Below are positions 1 through 8,532 of a stretch of DNA of 64,000 nt, one piece after another; position 1 is the first letter of the stretch; the number at the start of each line of letters is the position of its first letter. A model generated the notes under the pieces. It did no database searches. It saw only the letters and a list, made by a program, of their open reading frames with translations, and was not told the DNA's origin. Where the stretch lies: NCBI RefSeq assembly GCF_030817655.1, contig NZ_JAUSZM010000003.1:6882001-6946000 (forward strand). Direction: 5' to 3'. This DNA is from Streptomyces sp. V4I2. Its GTDB lineage: Bacteria > Actinomycetota > Actinomycetes > Streptomycetales > Streptomycetaceae. The position numbers and the translations under genes are program-made.

Positions 1-281
1 GCCCGTACCCTCGGCAGGCCCAGTCGCCCGGGCTTCATGGTGCGTACGGCGATGACCCTGAGCCTTCGGTCCAGGTACGCGACGTCGATCGGCATGCCCA
101 TCCGGAACGTGTGGACGCTGCCGGCGGGGGAGAGGAGCATCGCCCCGTCGACGGAGTCCCGGCCGAGCAGGCCCTTCGTACGGGCCCGGTACGACGCGGC
201 GATCTCCAGCGGGACCCTGACGACCGCCCCGCCCTCGCCGGGTACGACCAGCTCCCCCCGCCCGTCACGCCACCGACCCAT
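1..281 (-). CDS. DUF192 family protein (3' end cut by window edge)
   Basis: About 93 residues are visible, starting at an ATG at 281 on the minus strand and running off the left edge. The stretch FRMGMPIDVAYLD is the hallmark of the DUF192 family (small secreted or cytoplasmic beta-rich proteins of unknown function), and GLLGRDS before it and VRTMKPGR after it also fit. No signal peptide is seen, as is common for actinobacterial members of this length. The family is usually about 100-150 residues, so only the C-terminus is missing. The next gene on the same strand is 176 bp upstream. I infer nothing about its role beyond family membership. Confidence 0.8.
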   Translation of the reverse strand, partial: MGRWRDGRGELVVPGEGGAVVRVPLEIAASYRARTKGLLGRDSVDGAMLLSPAGSVHTFRMGMPIDVAYLDRRLRVIAVRTMKPGRLGLPRVR

Positions 282-420
282 CGCGAGCCACCCACCTCTC
301 CCTCTGCGCCTCCCTATTCATACGCGACACCTTCGGCAACGGCGTCGTCCTCCGGCGCCACGAGCGCGACCGCACCGGCGACGCGTGACCACGCCCTGCT
401 GGTCCTGCCGCACCTCCGTG

Positions 421-437
421 CCCGGGACTGTCCCGGG
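421..437 (-). terminator. Short perfect hairpin downstream of the DinB-like gene
   Basis: An 8-bp perfect inverted repeat (cccgggac / gtcccggg) with a one-base centre lies 20 bp after the stop of the DinB-like gene. A second, weaker dyad (ggtgac / gtcacc) sits at 436-453. There is no T tract, which is usual for Streptomyces terminators, so termination is inferred from position only. Confidence 0.35.
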
Positions 438-457
438 TGACTCCCTTGGTCACCTGG

Positions 458-994
458 TCAGCCCGGCCGGTGATCCCCCGTAGCCCCGTCGATGAGCTCC
501 CGCAGGATGTCCATGTGGCCCGCGTGTCTCGCGGTCTCCTCGATCATGTGGACCAGGACCCAGCGCAGGGACATGGAGGCCCCCTCGCGCCAGGCCGGAC
601 GGCCCAGTTCGTCCAGGGGCAGGGTGGAGATCGTGCGGTCGGCGGCGGTGCGGGCGCGGCCGTAGAAGTCGGTGATCCGGGACGTCGGCTCGTCCTCGGC
701 CACCACCATGTCCTCGTACGGGTCGAACCACAGCGGCTCGACCTCGCCGCCGAAGGCCTCCACGAACCAGCCGTACTCCACGGATCCCAGATGCTTCACC
801 AGGCCGAGCAGGTTCGTGCCGGACGGGGTGACCGGCCGGCGCAGCTGCTCGTCGTCCAGCCCCTCCAGCTTCCACAGGACCGCGTCCCGGTGGCGGTCCA
901 GGCTCGCGCGCAGGGTCTCCTTCTCCCCGCCCGCGTACGGCATGCCCGAAGCGTCCTGTACTCCTGGTACTCCCTGAACACCCTGACTCGTCAT
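458..994 (-). CDS. DinB-like (DUF664) four-helix protein
   Basis: A 178-residue protein of the DinB/YfiT-like putative metalloenzyme superfamily, which in actinobacteria includes mycothiol-dependent enzymes and many proteins of unknown function. Candidate metal-ligand histidines are visible: one in the helix LLGLVKHLGSVEYGWF and two in TARHAGHMDIL near the C-terminus. The fold usually binds a divalent metal with three His. The start is uncertain: ATG 994 has no good ribosome site, and an internal ATG at the MPYAGG segment matches the usual family N-terminus better. It is transcribed away from the methyltransferase gene, with a 50-bp divergent spacer. The substrate is unknown. Confidence 0.75.
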   Translation of the reverse strand: MTSQGVQGVPGVQDASGMPYAGGEKETLRASLDRHRDAVLWKLEGLDDEQLRRPVTPSGTNLLGLVKHLGSVEYGWFVEAFGGEVEPLWFDPYEDMVVAEDEPTSRITDFYGRARTAADRTISTLPLDELGRPAWREGASMSLRWVLVHMIEETARHAGHMDILRELIDGATGDHRPG

Positions 995-1044
995 GATGTG
1001 AAAATTAACAGCGGCCACTGACAACGCCCTGGGACCATCTCCCC

Positions 1045-1875
1045 ATGGCAGAGCAGCACGGCACGACGGACCACGGCACGACGAAGCACGTGCGGCGGCG
1101 ACGCGGCTTCGAGGAGCTCCTCGCCGAGGGCGCCGCCGTCCCCACCGAGGGCTGGGACTTCTCCTGGTTCGAGGGGCGGGCCACCGAGGCGCGGCCCTCA
1201 TGGGGCTATGCGCGCTCGATGGCCGGCCGGCTGGCCGGCGCGACCGCCGCGCTCGACCTCCAGACCGGCGGGGGAGAGGTCCTGGACTTCGCCCTCGGCG
1301 CGGCCGCCCCGAAGGCCCCGGCGCTCACCGTCGCGACCGAGGGCTGGCCGCCGAACGTGGCCAAGGCCACCACCCTGCTCCGGCCGCGCGGCGTCGCCGT
1401 CGTCGCCTCGCCGGAGGACGCGCCCCTGCCCTTCGCGGACGCGACCTTCGACCTCGTGGTGAGCCGGCATCCCGTGAACCCCAACTGGCCCGAAATCGTC
1501 CGTGTGCTGGAGCCGGGCGGCACCTACTTCGCCCAGCACGTCGGCTCCCGCAGCGTGTTCGAGCTCGTCGAGTACTTCCTCGGCCCCCTGCCGCCGGAGA
1601 TCAGCGCGGACCGCCACCCCGACCGCGAACGCGCCGCCGCCGAGGCCGCCGGCCTGGAGGTCGTCGACCTGCGCGCCGAGCGCCTCCGTATGGAGTTCCA
1701 CGACATCGCGGCCGTCGTCCACTTCCTGCGCAAGGTCGTCTGGATGGTCCCCGGCTTCACCGTCGAGGCGTACGAACCCCGACTTCGCGCCCTGCACGAG
1801 CGAATCGAGTCCGAGGGCCCCTTCGTCGCCCACAGCACCCGGCACCTCTTCGACGCCCGAAAGCCGAAGCAATAG
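1045..1875 (+). CDS. Class I SAM-dependent methyltransferase
   Basis: A 276-residue cytoplasmic protein with a Rossmann-type methyltransferase core. The segment LDLQTGGGEVLD (about residues 70-81) is the glycine-rich SAM-binding motif I. LPFADATFDLVVSRHPV is the motif after strand 4, and VLEPGGTYFAQHVG is the typical post-motif II stretch (LxPGGxxxxQ). Family members near this length methylate small molecules or unknown acceptors. The substrate cannot be read from the sequence. It starts at ATG 1045. The gene stands alone, followed on the opposite strand by a pseudogene. Confidence 0.8.
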   Translation: MAEQHGTTDHGTTKHVRRRRGFEELLAEGAAVPTEGWDFSWFEGRATEARPSWGYARSMAGRLAGATAALDLQTGGGEVLDFALGAAAPKAPALTVATEGWPPNVAKATTLLRPRGVAVVASPEDAPLPFADATFDLVVSRHPVNPNWPEIVRVLEPGGTYFAQHVGSRSVFELVEYFLGPLPPEISADRHPDRERAAAEAAGLEVVDLRAERLRMEFHDIAAVVHFLRKVVWMVPGFTVEAYEPRLRALHERIESEGPFVAHSTRHLFDARKPKQ

Positions 1876-1878
1876 CGT

Positions 1879-2256
1879 TCACGCGTGCGGCCCCGCCGTC
1901 ACTTCCCCACCACCAACTCCGCCTTCGCCTCCAGCACTTCCCCCGCCCGCTCCGCCTGCTCGCCCAACTCCCGCTCCTGCCGCGCCGTGAGGCGCCCGAG
2001 CGGCTCCACCGTGCCGGTACGGGCGACGACCTCCTCGCTCAGCTCGTCGATGGTCAGACACACGCCGTCCAGGGCGTCCCCGATCGCCGCCATGATCTGC
2101 TCCTCGGTGACGGGGCGTCCGGTGCGAACGGACTCGCCCGGACGGTACGGCCGTCAGCGCGGCGCTCCACACCGGCAGTTCCCGCCAGTTCCCGCGCGGC
2201 GAGCAGATGGACGGTCCCGCGCCGACCGCCTGGTCCCACGTGATTCTCACGGTCAT
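1879..2256 (-). pseudogene. Decayed winged-helix (HTH_42 / AlkZ-YcaQ-like) gene
   Basis: Four reading frames on the minus strand must be joined to recover pieces that match, in order, the winged-helix DNA-binding HTH_42 family (relatives of AlkZ/YcaQ DNA glycosylases). The pieces are MTVRITWDQAV at the start, RRGTVHLLAAREL, then ELPVWSAALTAV, then VTEEQIMAAIGDALDG running through LTIDELSEEVVARTG. That last piece joins directly to a C-terminal piece, EPLGRLTARQERELGEQAE, ending AKAELVVG, and a last shift gives VTAGPHA. A full member has about 350-400 residues, so most of the middle is deleted. Family assignment rests on remembered consensus; the frame breaks are visible directly. Confidence 0.65.
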
Positions 2257-2955
2257 GCGGCGAGGGGAGGACGGTATGACGGTATGAGGTCAGATCCTGT
2301 CCTAGTCCGAAGGGTTCGGGTTCTCCATAAACGCCCAACGGGGATGTGTGCCCCGTATATCCATGCCTCCACAGGGTTTCCACATTGTTATCGCAGGCGG
2401 CTCGCCTCTTACTCGCCTCTCACGTAAGTTCAGACCAAGGTAATTCGCGTGAGCAAAGTTGCGCGGGCGGTACCGTGCAGTGGAGGGGGCTGCGCGGTGC
2501 CGCGGCCACCGCCGACACTCCCGGCGTCAAAGGCGCGCTCGGCCCGGCGTCACCCGGAAGAGGGAAGTGCACCGAACCTCCCGGATCTCCCCGCAACCTT
2601 CCGATTCCCCTGAGAATCCGCTGTGTTCCGGCCATGAACCCGCCCCTGAGGGGCCCCGAACGGCCACCGGGCCGTCGCTGCCCGACTCCGGAGAGTAGTT
2701 GTGGCACGCCGATGCACGCAGCATCACTTACGAAGGGTTATGGTGGAAACCCCCCCTCGGGCCGGTCCGTATCCCCCCCACGGACCGGCCCGTTTTTTGT
2801 TCTCACAGGGGGCACCCGTAGGAGATGTGGGGCCACCTCCCCGGGGGGCGAGCCCGCCGCCACAGGCGCCGCAACCCTCCCGCACCCCACACCACACGCC
2901 CGCGATACCCTTCGCTCCGCGGGGACCGCCACCGTCCGGAGGGGCTGACAATCAC
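2257..2955. other. Gene-free region upstream of uppS, with a terminator-like hairpin
   Basis: No reading frame here looks coding. At 2276-2296 a short direct repeat (acggtatg) is seen. The segment 2300-2460 is noticeably less GC-rich than its surroundings and could hold promoters. A strong hairpin followed by T residues (listed separately at 2759-2798) means some transcript starting in 2300-2750 ends before uppS. A small RNA or leader is therefore possible, but none is recognised. Confidence 0.4.
2759..2798 (+). terminator. Rho-independent-type terminator or attenuator
   Basis: A 12-bp perfect stem (gggccggtccgt / acggaccggccc, 2759-2770 and 2780-2791) with a 9-nt loop is followed directly by gttttttg. 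A U-rich tail is rare in Streptomyces, so this is a convincing intrinsic terminator. It lies about 160 bp before the uppS start with no recognised gene upstream on the plus strand, so it may end a small RNA or attenuate uppS transcription. Confidence 0.7.
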
Positions 2956-3729
2956 GTGAACCTGCGCGACAAGCTGCGCAGCCTGCTCGTCAGGCTGTAC
3001 GCACGCCGGGTGGAAGGCCACCTGGACCACGCCCAGGTGCCCAAGCACATCGGTGTCGTCATGGACGGCAACCGGCGCTGGGCGAAGGCCGCGGGTTCCA
3101 CCACAGCCCAGGGTCACCGCGCCGGTGCGGACAAGATCGAGGAGTTCCTCGGCTGGTGCACCGAGACGGACGTCGAGGTCGTCACCCTCTGGCTGTTCTC
3201 GACGGACAACTTCGACCGGCCGCAGGAAGAGCTGGTCCCGCTCTTCGGGATCATCGAGGACGTCGTCCGTTCCCTCGCCGCCGACGGCCGCTGGCGCGTG
3301 CACCACGTGGGCACGCTCGACCTGCTGCCGCAGGGCATGCAGCGCACCATCAAGGAGGCCGAGGAGGCCACCGAGAAGGTCGACGGAATACTGGTCAACG
3401 TCGCCATCGGCTACGGCGGCCGCCAGGAGATCGCCGACGCGGTCCGCTCGATGATCCTCGACGCCGCCGACAGGGGCACCTCGATGGAGGACCTCGCCGA
3501 GTCCGTCGACGTCGACATGATCGGCCGCCACCTCTACACCGGCGACCAGCCCGACCCCGACCTGGTGATCCGTACCAGCGGCGAGCAGCGGCTGTCCGGG
3601 TTCATGCTCTGGCAGACGGCCCACTCGGAGTACTACTTCTGCGAGGTCTTCTGGCCGGCCTTCCGCAAGGTCGACTTCCTGCGCGCCCTGCGCGACTACG
3701 CAGCGCGCCACCGCCGTTACGGCGGCTAG
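2956..3729 (+). CDS. uppS: Isoprenyl transferase (cis-prenyltransferase, UppS family)
   Basis: A 257-residue cis-prenyltransferase, the enzyme family that condenses isopentenyl diphosphate onto an allylic primer to make undecaprenyl or related cis-polyprenyl diphosphates for cell-wall lipid carriers. The catalytic region HIGVVMDGNRRWAK (Asp at about residue 37) is near the N-terminus. The C-terminal signature DLVIRTSGEQRLSGFMLWQ and the following EYYF...FWPAFRKVDF are intact. GTG 2956 is preceded by GGAGGGG at a good distance. Streptomyces carry several paralogues, so this need not be the sole undecaprenyl diphosphate synthase. It could supply carrier lipid to wall or exopolysaccharide synthesis. 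Confidence 0.92.
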   Translation: MNLRDKLRSLLVRLYARRVEGHLDHAQVPKHIGVVMDGNRRWAKAAGSTTAQGHRAGADKIEEFLGWCTETDVEVVTLWLFSTDNFDRPQEELVPLFGIIEDVVRSLAADGRWRVHHVGTLDLLPQGMQRTIKEAEEATEKVDGILVNVAIGYGGRQEIADAVRSMILDAADRGTSMEDLAESVDVDMIGRHLYTGDQPDPDLVIRTSGEQRLSGFMLWQTAHSEYYFCEVFWPAFRKVDFLRALRDYAARHRRYGG

Positions 3730-4079
3730 TCGACCGCGTTCCGTCAGCCGGGGCTGCCAACCCGTCGAAGGGCGCCCGAATACCCCGTTTTGGGGCGGAA
3801 GTAACAAGGAGTTCACCAGCGCGCCGTCATATGCACTGGCATGGCGGCGCATGTTCGAGGGCATAAGCCAAGCAGGTCGACGCCCGAACCACGGGTGTCG
3901 TATCTCAGCGGACGGCACGGGGCCGTCCGCCCGGGAGGCCCTTTGCACCAGCCCGACCGTGCGGTCACAGCGCGGACGACAAGGCGGAGGGCCGGTTCTC
4001 GGTCCGTGCAGAGCGGCCGACGACCGGTCCAGCTCCACTCCGTCGCTCCCCGACCTCATCCGAGGGGGTACGTCCTTCC
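3730..4079. other. Gene-free spacer between uppS and the PhoH gene
   Basis: I see no coding frame or RNA gene in these 350 bp. A GC-rich dyad (ggacggc / gccgtcc, about 3910-3930) is present. A purine-rich stretch, gaggggg, around 4061-4067 is the likely ribosome site for the downstream gene. Confidence 0.4.
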
Positions 4080-5406
4080 GTGGTGACCAGCACAAAGCGC
4101 CACAAGCCAGACCGGCGCACTTATGTTCTCGACACCAGCGTCCTGCTGGCCGACCCGCACGCCCTGAACCGCTTCGACGAGCATGAAGTCGTGCTGCCGA
4201 TCGTCGTGGTCACGGAACTGGAGGCCAAGCGGCACCATCCCGAACTCGGCTACTTCGCCCGGCAGGCCCTGCGCCTGCTCGACGAGTTCCGCGTCCAGCA
4301 CGGCCGCCTTGATGCTCCCATCCCGATCGGGGACCTCGGCGGGACCGTCCGTGTCGAGCTCAACCACTCGGACCCCAGCGTCCTGCCCAGCGGCTACCGC
4401 CTCGGGGACAACGACTCCCGCATCCTCGCGGTCGCCCGCAATCTGCAGGCCGAGGGATTCGACGTCACGGTTGTGTCGAAGGATCTCCCCGCTCAGGATC
4501 AAGGCCTCGTCCGTGGGGCTCCTCGCCGAGGAGTACCGCGCCGAGCTCGCGATCACGGACGCCTCCGGCTGGACCGGAATGTCCGAACTGACCCTGCCCG
4601 GCGAGCAGGTCGACATCCTCTTCGAGGAGGGGCAGGTCTACGTCCCCGAGGCCGCGGACATGCCCGTGCACACGGGGCTGATGATCCAGTCGGAGCGCGG
4701 CAAGGCGCTCGGCCGGGTCACGCCCGAGGGCAATGTCCGGGTGGTGCGCGGGGACCGCGAGGTCTTCGGCATCAAGGGCAGGAGCGCCGAGCAGCGCATC
4801 GCGCTCGATCTGCTCCTCGACCCGGACGTCGGGATCGTGTCCATGGGCGGCCGGGCCGGCACCGGCAAGTCGGCACTCGCGCTGTGCGCGGGGCTCGAGG
4901 CGGTCCTGGAGCGCCGTCAGCACAAGAAGGTGATGGTCTTCCGGCCGCTGTACGCGGTGGGCGGGCAGGAGCTCGGCTATCTGCCCGGCTCCGAGTCCGA
5001 GAAGATGAGCCCCTGGGCACAGGCGGTCTTCGACACGCTGTCCGCGGTCACCAGCCGCGAGGTCATCGAGGAGATCAGCGCCCGCGGGATGCTGGAGGTG
5101 CTCCCGCTCACCCACATCCGCGGCCGCTCCCTGCACGACGCGTTCGTGATCGTGGACGAGGCGCAGTCACTGGAACGGAACGTCCTGCTGACCGTTCTGT
5201 CCCGGATCGGCGCGAATTCACGGGTCGTTCTGACCCACGATGTGGCGCAAAGGGACAATCTGCGAGTCGGCCGCTACGACGGTGTCGTCGCCGTCGTCGA
5301 GAAACTGAAGGGGCATCCGCTCTTCGCCCATGTCACGCTGACGCGGTCCGAGAGGTCCCAGATCGCGGCCCTTGTGACCGAAATGCTGGAGGATGGGCAC
5401 ATCTGA
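4080..5406 (+). pseudogene. PIN domain-PhoH ATPase fusion (PhoH2 type), frameshifted
   Basis: An N-terminal PIN-type ribonuclease domain (TYVLDTSVLLADP, Asp of the metal site) is followed by a PhoH ATPase with Walker A GGRAGTGKSALAL and Walker B DAFVIVDEAQS. This is the PhoH2 architecture, in which an RNA helicase/ATPase is fused to an RNase. The frame breaks at a CCCC run (4487-4490). The first part reads VVSKDLPA, while the family sequence DLPLRIKASSVGLLAEE continues only in the +1 frame and then runs uninterrupted to the stop at 5406. Removing one C restores a full-length protein of about 441 residues. The start is GTG 4080 or the adjacent GTG 4083. Everything else is conserved, so a sequencing indel is as likely as real inactivation. 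Confidence 0.85.
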
Positions 5407-5822
5407 TAAGCCCGGTCCAATTAGGGCCGGTTACGCGGTAGTTGGCGCCGTTCGGAAAGGCAGTGAGCCTAGCCGGGCGGCGCCTTCGCGCGTGGAGCTT
5501 TCTCGGAATCCCCTGGCCCAAACGAGATGTGAGCTTTCACACGCAACTCAGAATTGCCTTGCGGCGTCCGGTTACGGCAGAGTCTCACTCCTGTCAGGCC
5601 CCGCATACGGCACACCTGTACCCCCAGCGGTACGGCACCACTGAAGCACCACATCAACTCCATATCGTCGCCGTATGCCGCCCGCTCACCACGCGGCGCT
5701 CCCCGCAAGGGAGTTGCCCACCGGGCCCGCGCCTCCGTGACCCCGCAGTGGGGAGGCCAGTGCCAGGGGCACGATTGCGTCCGCCAGGGTCACCGAAGCG
5801 GGCGATGCTGGAAGGAAACCGT
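5407..5822. other. 416-bp leader/spacer upstream of the lytic transglycosylase
   Basis: No coding frame is convincing. The spacer is long for a Streptomyces 5' region and contains several short dyads, including ggtacggcacc near 5629. I looked for the conserved core of a c-di-AMP (ydaO) riboswitch, common upstream of cell-wall hydrolases in this genus, and did not see it. A GGAAGG ribosome site lies at 5811-5816 just before the GTG start. Confidence 0.35.
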
Positions 5823-6506
5823 GTGAGCCCGATTTCGGTCCGGGGATTCGCAGTGGCCTCTGCCACGGCGGTCACCGCTGTCGGAAGCGTTGTTGGAGTT
5901 GCCTCGGGCAGCACCGCGCAGAACAACGACGCCGAGGCGACTGCAGCCGACTCGACGCTCCTCGCAGACATCCCCGCGGGTCAGCAGGCCCAGGTACAGA
6001 CCGCCTCGCTGACACAGCAGGCGGACGTACAGGCCATCGCCGCGGACGCGAGCGCCAAGAAGGTGGCGGAGGAAGCGGCCCGCAAGGCTGCCGCCCAGAC
6101 CGCGATAGAGAAGAAGGAAGCCGCCGAGAAGGCTGCCCAGGAGGCCAAGGAACGCGCCGAGGCGAAGACCAAGGCCAGCCGGGACTCCTCCAGCTTCCCC
6201 GTCCAGAACTCCTACACCATCGCGCAGATCCAGGCGATGGCGCAGGCGATGGTGCCGAGCGGCCAGTGGCAGTGCTTCAGCAACATCGTGGACCACGAGT
6301 CCAGCTGGAACTACCGCGCCGTCAACGCCTCCTCCGGCGCCTACGGTCTCTTCCAGGCCCTGCCGGGTTCCAAGATGTCGTCGGTCGGCGCCGACTGGCA
6401 GACCAACCCGGCCACCCAGATCAAGTGGGGCCTCAACTACATGGACAGCCGCTACGGCAGCCCCTGTGAGGCCTGGTCCTTCTGGCAGGCCAACAACTGG
6501 TACTGA
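5823..6506 (+). CDS. Secreted lytic transglycosylase (SLT-like, lysozyme fold)
   Basis: A 227-residue exported protein. The first ~33 residues form a signal peptide (VSPISVRGF followed by an Ala/Val/Gly-rich core). Residues about 35-125 are a charged Ala/Glu/Lys-rich segment, likely helical or coiled. The C-terminal ~100 residues are a transglycosylase-type lysozyme-like domain: NIVDHESSWNYRAVN carries the catalytic Glu, and SSGAYGLFQALPGSKM carries the GLFQ motif. It ends with the aromatic SFWQANNWY stretch typical of actinobacterial members. It would cleave peptidoglycan glycan strands outside the membrane during growth or spore germination. GTG 5823 is chosen because of GGAAGG upstream and the signal peptide. 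A terminator follows. Confidence 0.88.
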   Translation: MSPISVRGFAVASATAVTAVGSVVGVASGSTAQNNDAEATAADSTLLADIPAGQQAQVQTASLTQQADVQAIAADASAKKVAEEAARKAAAQTAIEKKEAAEKAAQEAKERAEAKTKASRDSSSFPVQNSYTIAQIQAMAQAMVPSGQWQCFSNIVDHESSWNYRAVNASSGAYGLFQALPGSKMSSVGADWQTNPATQIKWGLNYMDSRYGSPCEAWSFWQANNWY

Positions 6507-6530
6507 GCCCGCGACGCTCAACCCCGCGCA

Positions 6531-6560
6531 GCCCCTCCCCGTCCTAGGGGGAGGGGCTTT
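6531..6560 (+). terminator. Terminator after the lytic transglycosylase gene
   Basis: A 10-bp perfect stem (gcccctcccc / ggggaggggc) with a 7-nt loop is followed by ttt, 24 bp after the stop codon. Confidence 0.8.
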
Positions 6561-6629
6561 CGCCATGTACGGTCGGTGCGGACGACGCCAGGGGGAGTGG
6601 TGGGGAGAGACGGGGAAAAGGGACGGATC

Positions 6630-7940
6630 ATGTCACCAGTGCCGGGGTGGCTCGGTCGGGTCGGCGCCAAACTGACCGACATGGGTGAGCGGTTCGGCGA
6701 GCGCCGGGCCGAGGCGGAGCGCGAGCACGCGGAGGCGGAGGAACGCGACCTGCCTCCCGACCACCGTCCGTCGCCCGCCGATCCCACGCCCCCGGTCGCC
6801 GCGGACCGCCCGGATCCCGCCCTCGCCGTGCCCTGGGGCGTCCGGGTCGCCGCCGAGGCCGGCTGGCGCCTGCTCGTCCTCGCCGGCACCCTCTGGGTCC
6901 TCATGCGGGTCATCAGCGCCGTACAACTCGTCGTGCTGGCGTTCGTGGCGGCGCTGCTCATCACCGCGCTGCTCCAGCCGACGGTGGAACGGCTGCGGCG
7001 GCTCGGCTTCCCCCGCGGGCTCGCCACCGCCCTCACCGCGATCCTCGGCTTCGTCGTCATGGGCCTGATCGGGTGGTTCGTGACCTGGCAGGTCATGGAG
7101 AACATCGACAACCTCTCCGACCAGGTCCAGGACGGCATCGACGAGCTGCGCAAGTGGCTGCTCAACAGCCCCTTCCACGTCACCGACAAGCAGATCAACG
7201 ACATCGCCGAGAACCTGCGCGAAGCGGTCGGCGCGAACACCGACCAGATCACCTCGGCGGGCCTGGAGGGCGTGACGGTCGTGGTCGAGGCGCTGACCGG
7301 CATACTGCTGGCGGCCTTCTCGACGCTGTTCCTGCTGTACGACGGCCGGCGCATCTGGGAGTGGACGCTGAAGCTGGTGCCGGCGGCGGCCCGGCCGGGT
7401 GTGGCGGGCGCGGGCCCGCGGGCCTGGCGGACACTGACGGCGTACGTCCGCGGCACGGTGATAGTGGCCCTGATCGACGCCATCTTCATCGGCCTCGGCA
7501 TCTACTTCCTCGACGTCCCGATGGCCGTCCCGCTCGCCGTCTTCATCTTCCTGTTCGCCTTCATCCCGCTCGTCGGCGCGGTCGTGTCCGGGGCGTTGGC
7601 GGTGGTGGTCGCGCTGGTGACGCAGGGTGTCTTCACGGCGGTCATGGTGCTCGTGGTCGTCCTCGCGGTCCAGCAGATCGAGGGCCACATCCTCCAGCCG
7701 TTCATCCTGGGCCGCGCGGTCCGGGTGCACCCGTTGGCGGTGGTCCTGTCGGTCGCCGCGGGCGGGATGGTCGCGGGGATCGGCGGTGCGGTGGTCGCGG
7801 TGCCCTTGGTGGCGGTGACGAACACGGTGGTCGGCTATCTGCGCTCGTACTCCCACGAGGCCGCGCTGAAGCAGTCGCCGAGGCCGAGGGGCGCCACGGC
7901 GGTGGAGACGGCACCGACGGAGCCGCCCCCGGCGTCGTAG
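6630..7940 (+). CDS. AI-2E family (PerM/YdbI-like) membrane transporter
   Basis: A 436-residue polytopic membrane protein. A charged cytoplasmic N-terminus of about 70 residues is followed by paired hydrophobic helices (LLVLAGTLWVLMRV and VVLAFVAALLITALLQP), then TALTAILGFVVMGLIGWFV, and a cluster of hydrophobic helices in the C-terminal half. The motif VRVHPLAVVLSVAAGGMVAGIGGAVVAVPL near the end is the family signature. Members export diverse small molecules, and the AI-2 name does not predict the substrate. ATG 6630 is preferred over upstream codons because GGGACGG precedes it and the upstream sequence overlaps the previous terminator region. Confidence 0.85.
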   Translation: MSPVPGWLGRVGAKLTDMGERFGERRAEAEREHAEAEERDLPPDHRPSPADPTPPVAADRPDPALAVPWGVRVAAEAGWRLLVLAGTLWVLMRVISAVQLVVLAFVAALLITALLQPTVERLRRLGFPRGLATALTAILGFVVMGLIGWFVTWQVMENIDNLSDQVQDGIDELRKWLLNSPFHVTDKQINDIAENLREAVGANTDQITSAGLEGVTVVVEALTGILLAAFSTLFLLYDGRRIWEWTLKLVPAAARPGVAGAGPRAWRTLTAYVRGTVIVALIDAIFIGLGIYFLDVPMAVPLAVFIFLFAFIPLVGAVVSGALAVVVALVTQGVFTAVMVLVVVLAVQQIEGHILQPFILGRAVRVHPLAVVLSVAAGGMVAGIGGAVVAVPLVAVTNTVVGYLRSYSHEAALKQSPRPRGATAVETAPTEPPPAS

Positions 7941-8118
7941 CCCGGCGACGACAACGCCGGTAGTTGTCAAATGGGCGCTGTGCAAAGGCAGTTGGGCAAC
8001 CGGAAGGCTCAACTAACGCCAGTCGGCGACAGCTCGGAATACCGCGTCCGGAATATGCGCCCGACCTGATACGCATGCCTCCCTCGGTGCTGCTCACAGA
8101 GATAGGGGAGCCGGACAC

Positions 8119-8508
8119 ATGGACCACATGGACCACAAAGCCCTGGCGCTGGAAATGCGCGGCCTGCGCGAACAGGTCACCGGGATCACCGACACCGCCC
8201 TCGCCGCCGCCGACGGACTGCTGATCGTCGCCGACACCGCCGACTCCATCGACCCGGAGGGCCTCGCCGCCCTCGCCGCGGCCGGCCTCGGTCTCGCCCG
8301 CCGTACCGCCGAGGCCACCGCCCGCGGCAGCCTGCGCCGGACGGTGACGTACGGCAGCCACGGCTGCGCCGCGGTGTACGCCGTCGGCGACACCGCGCTG
8401 ATGGTCGTCCTGGGCGACGAGGGGATCGACGTGGACGAGCTCCACCGCGCGACCCAGCCGGCTCTGCGCCGTATCGGCTCGATCCTCACCGACCGGGAAA
8501 CAGCCTGA
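8119..8508 (+). CDS. Roadblock/LC7 domain protein
   Basis: A 129-residue protein with the roadblock/LC7 (MglB-like) fold pattern: DTALAAADGLLIVADTADSIDPEGLAALAAA followed by VYAVGDTALMVVLGDEGIDVDELH. Such proteins dimerise and commonly act as GTPase-activating partners of small Ras-like GTPases, often in conservon operons in Streptomyces. Here no GTPase, histidine kinase or DUF742 gene is adjacent, so this is a stand-alone copy and its partner is unknown. ATG 8119 follows a GGGGAG ribosome site; an in-frame ATG at 8128 is an alternative. Confidence 0.85.
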   Translation: MDHMDHKALALEMRGLREQVTGITDTALAAADGLLIVADTADSIDPEGLAALAAAGLGLARRTAEATARGSLRRTVTYGSHGCAAVYAVGDTALMVVLGDEGIDVDELHRATQPALRRIGSILTDRETA

Positions 8509-8532
8509 AGGAACCGGCGGGCCGCGCGCGGG

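Noticed and set aside
2701..3729. 342-residue version of the isoprenyl transferase
   Set aside because: The N-terminal extension spans a transcription terminator, is Pro/Arg-rich, and has no ribosome site; GTG 2956 has one.
5407..5822. c-di-AMP (ydaO) riboswitch before the lytic transglycosylase gene
   Set aside because: Expected by analogy with Streptomyces wall hydrolases, but the conserved core elements are not present in the leader.
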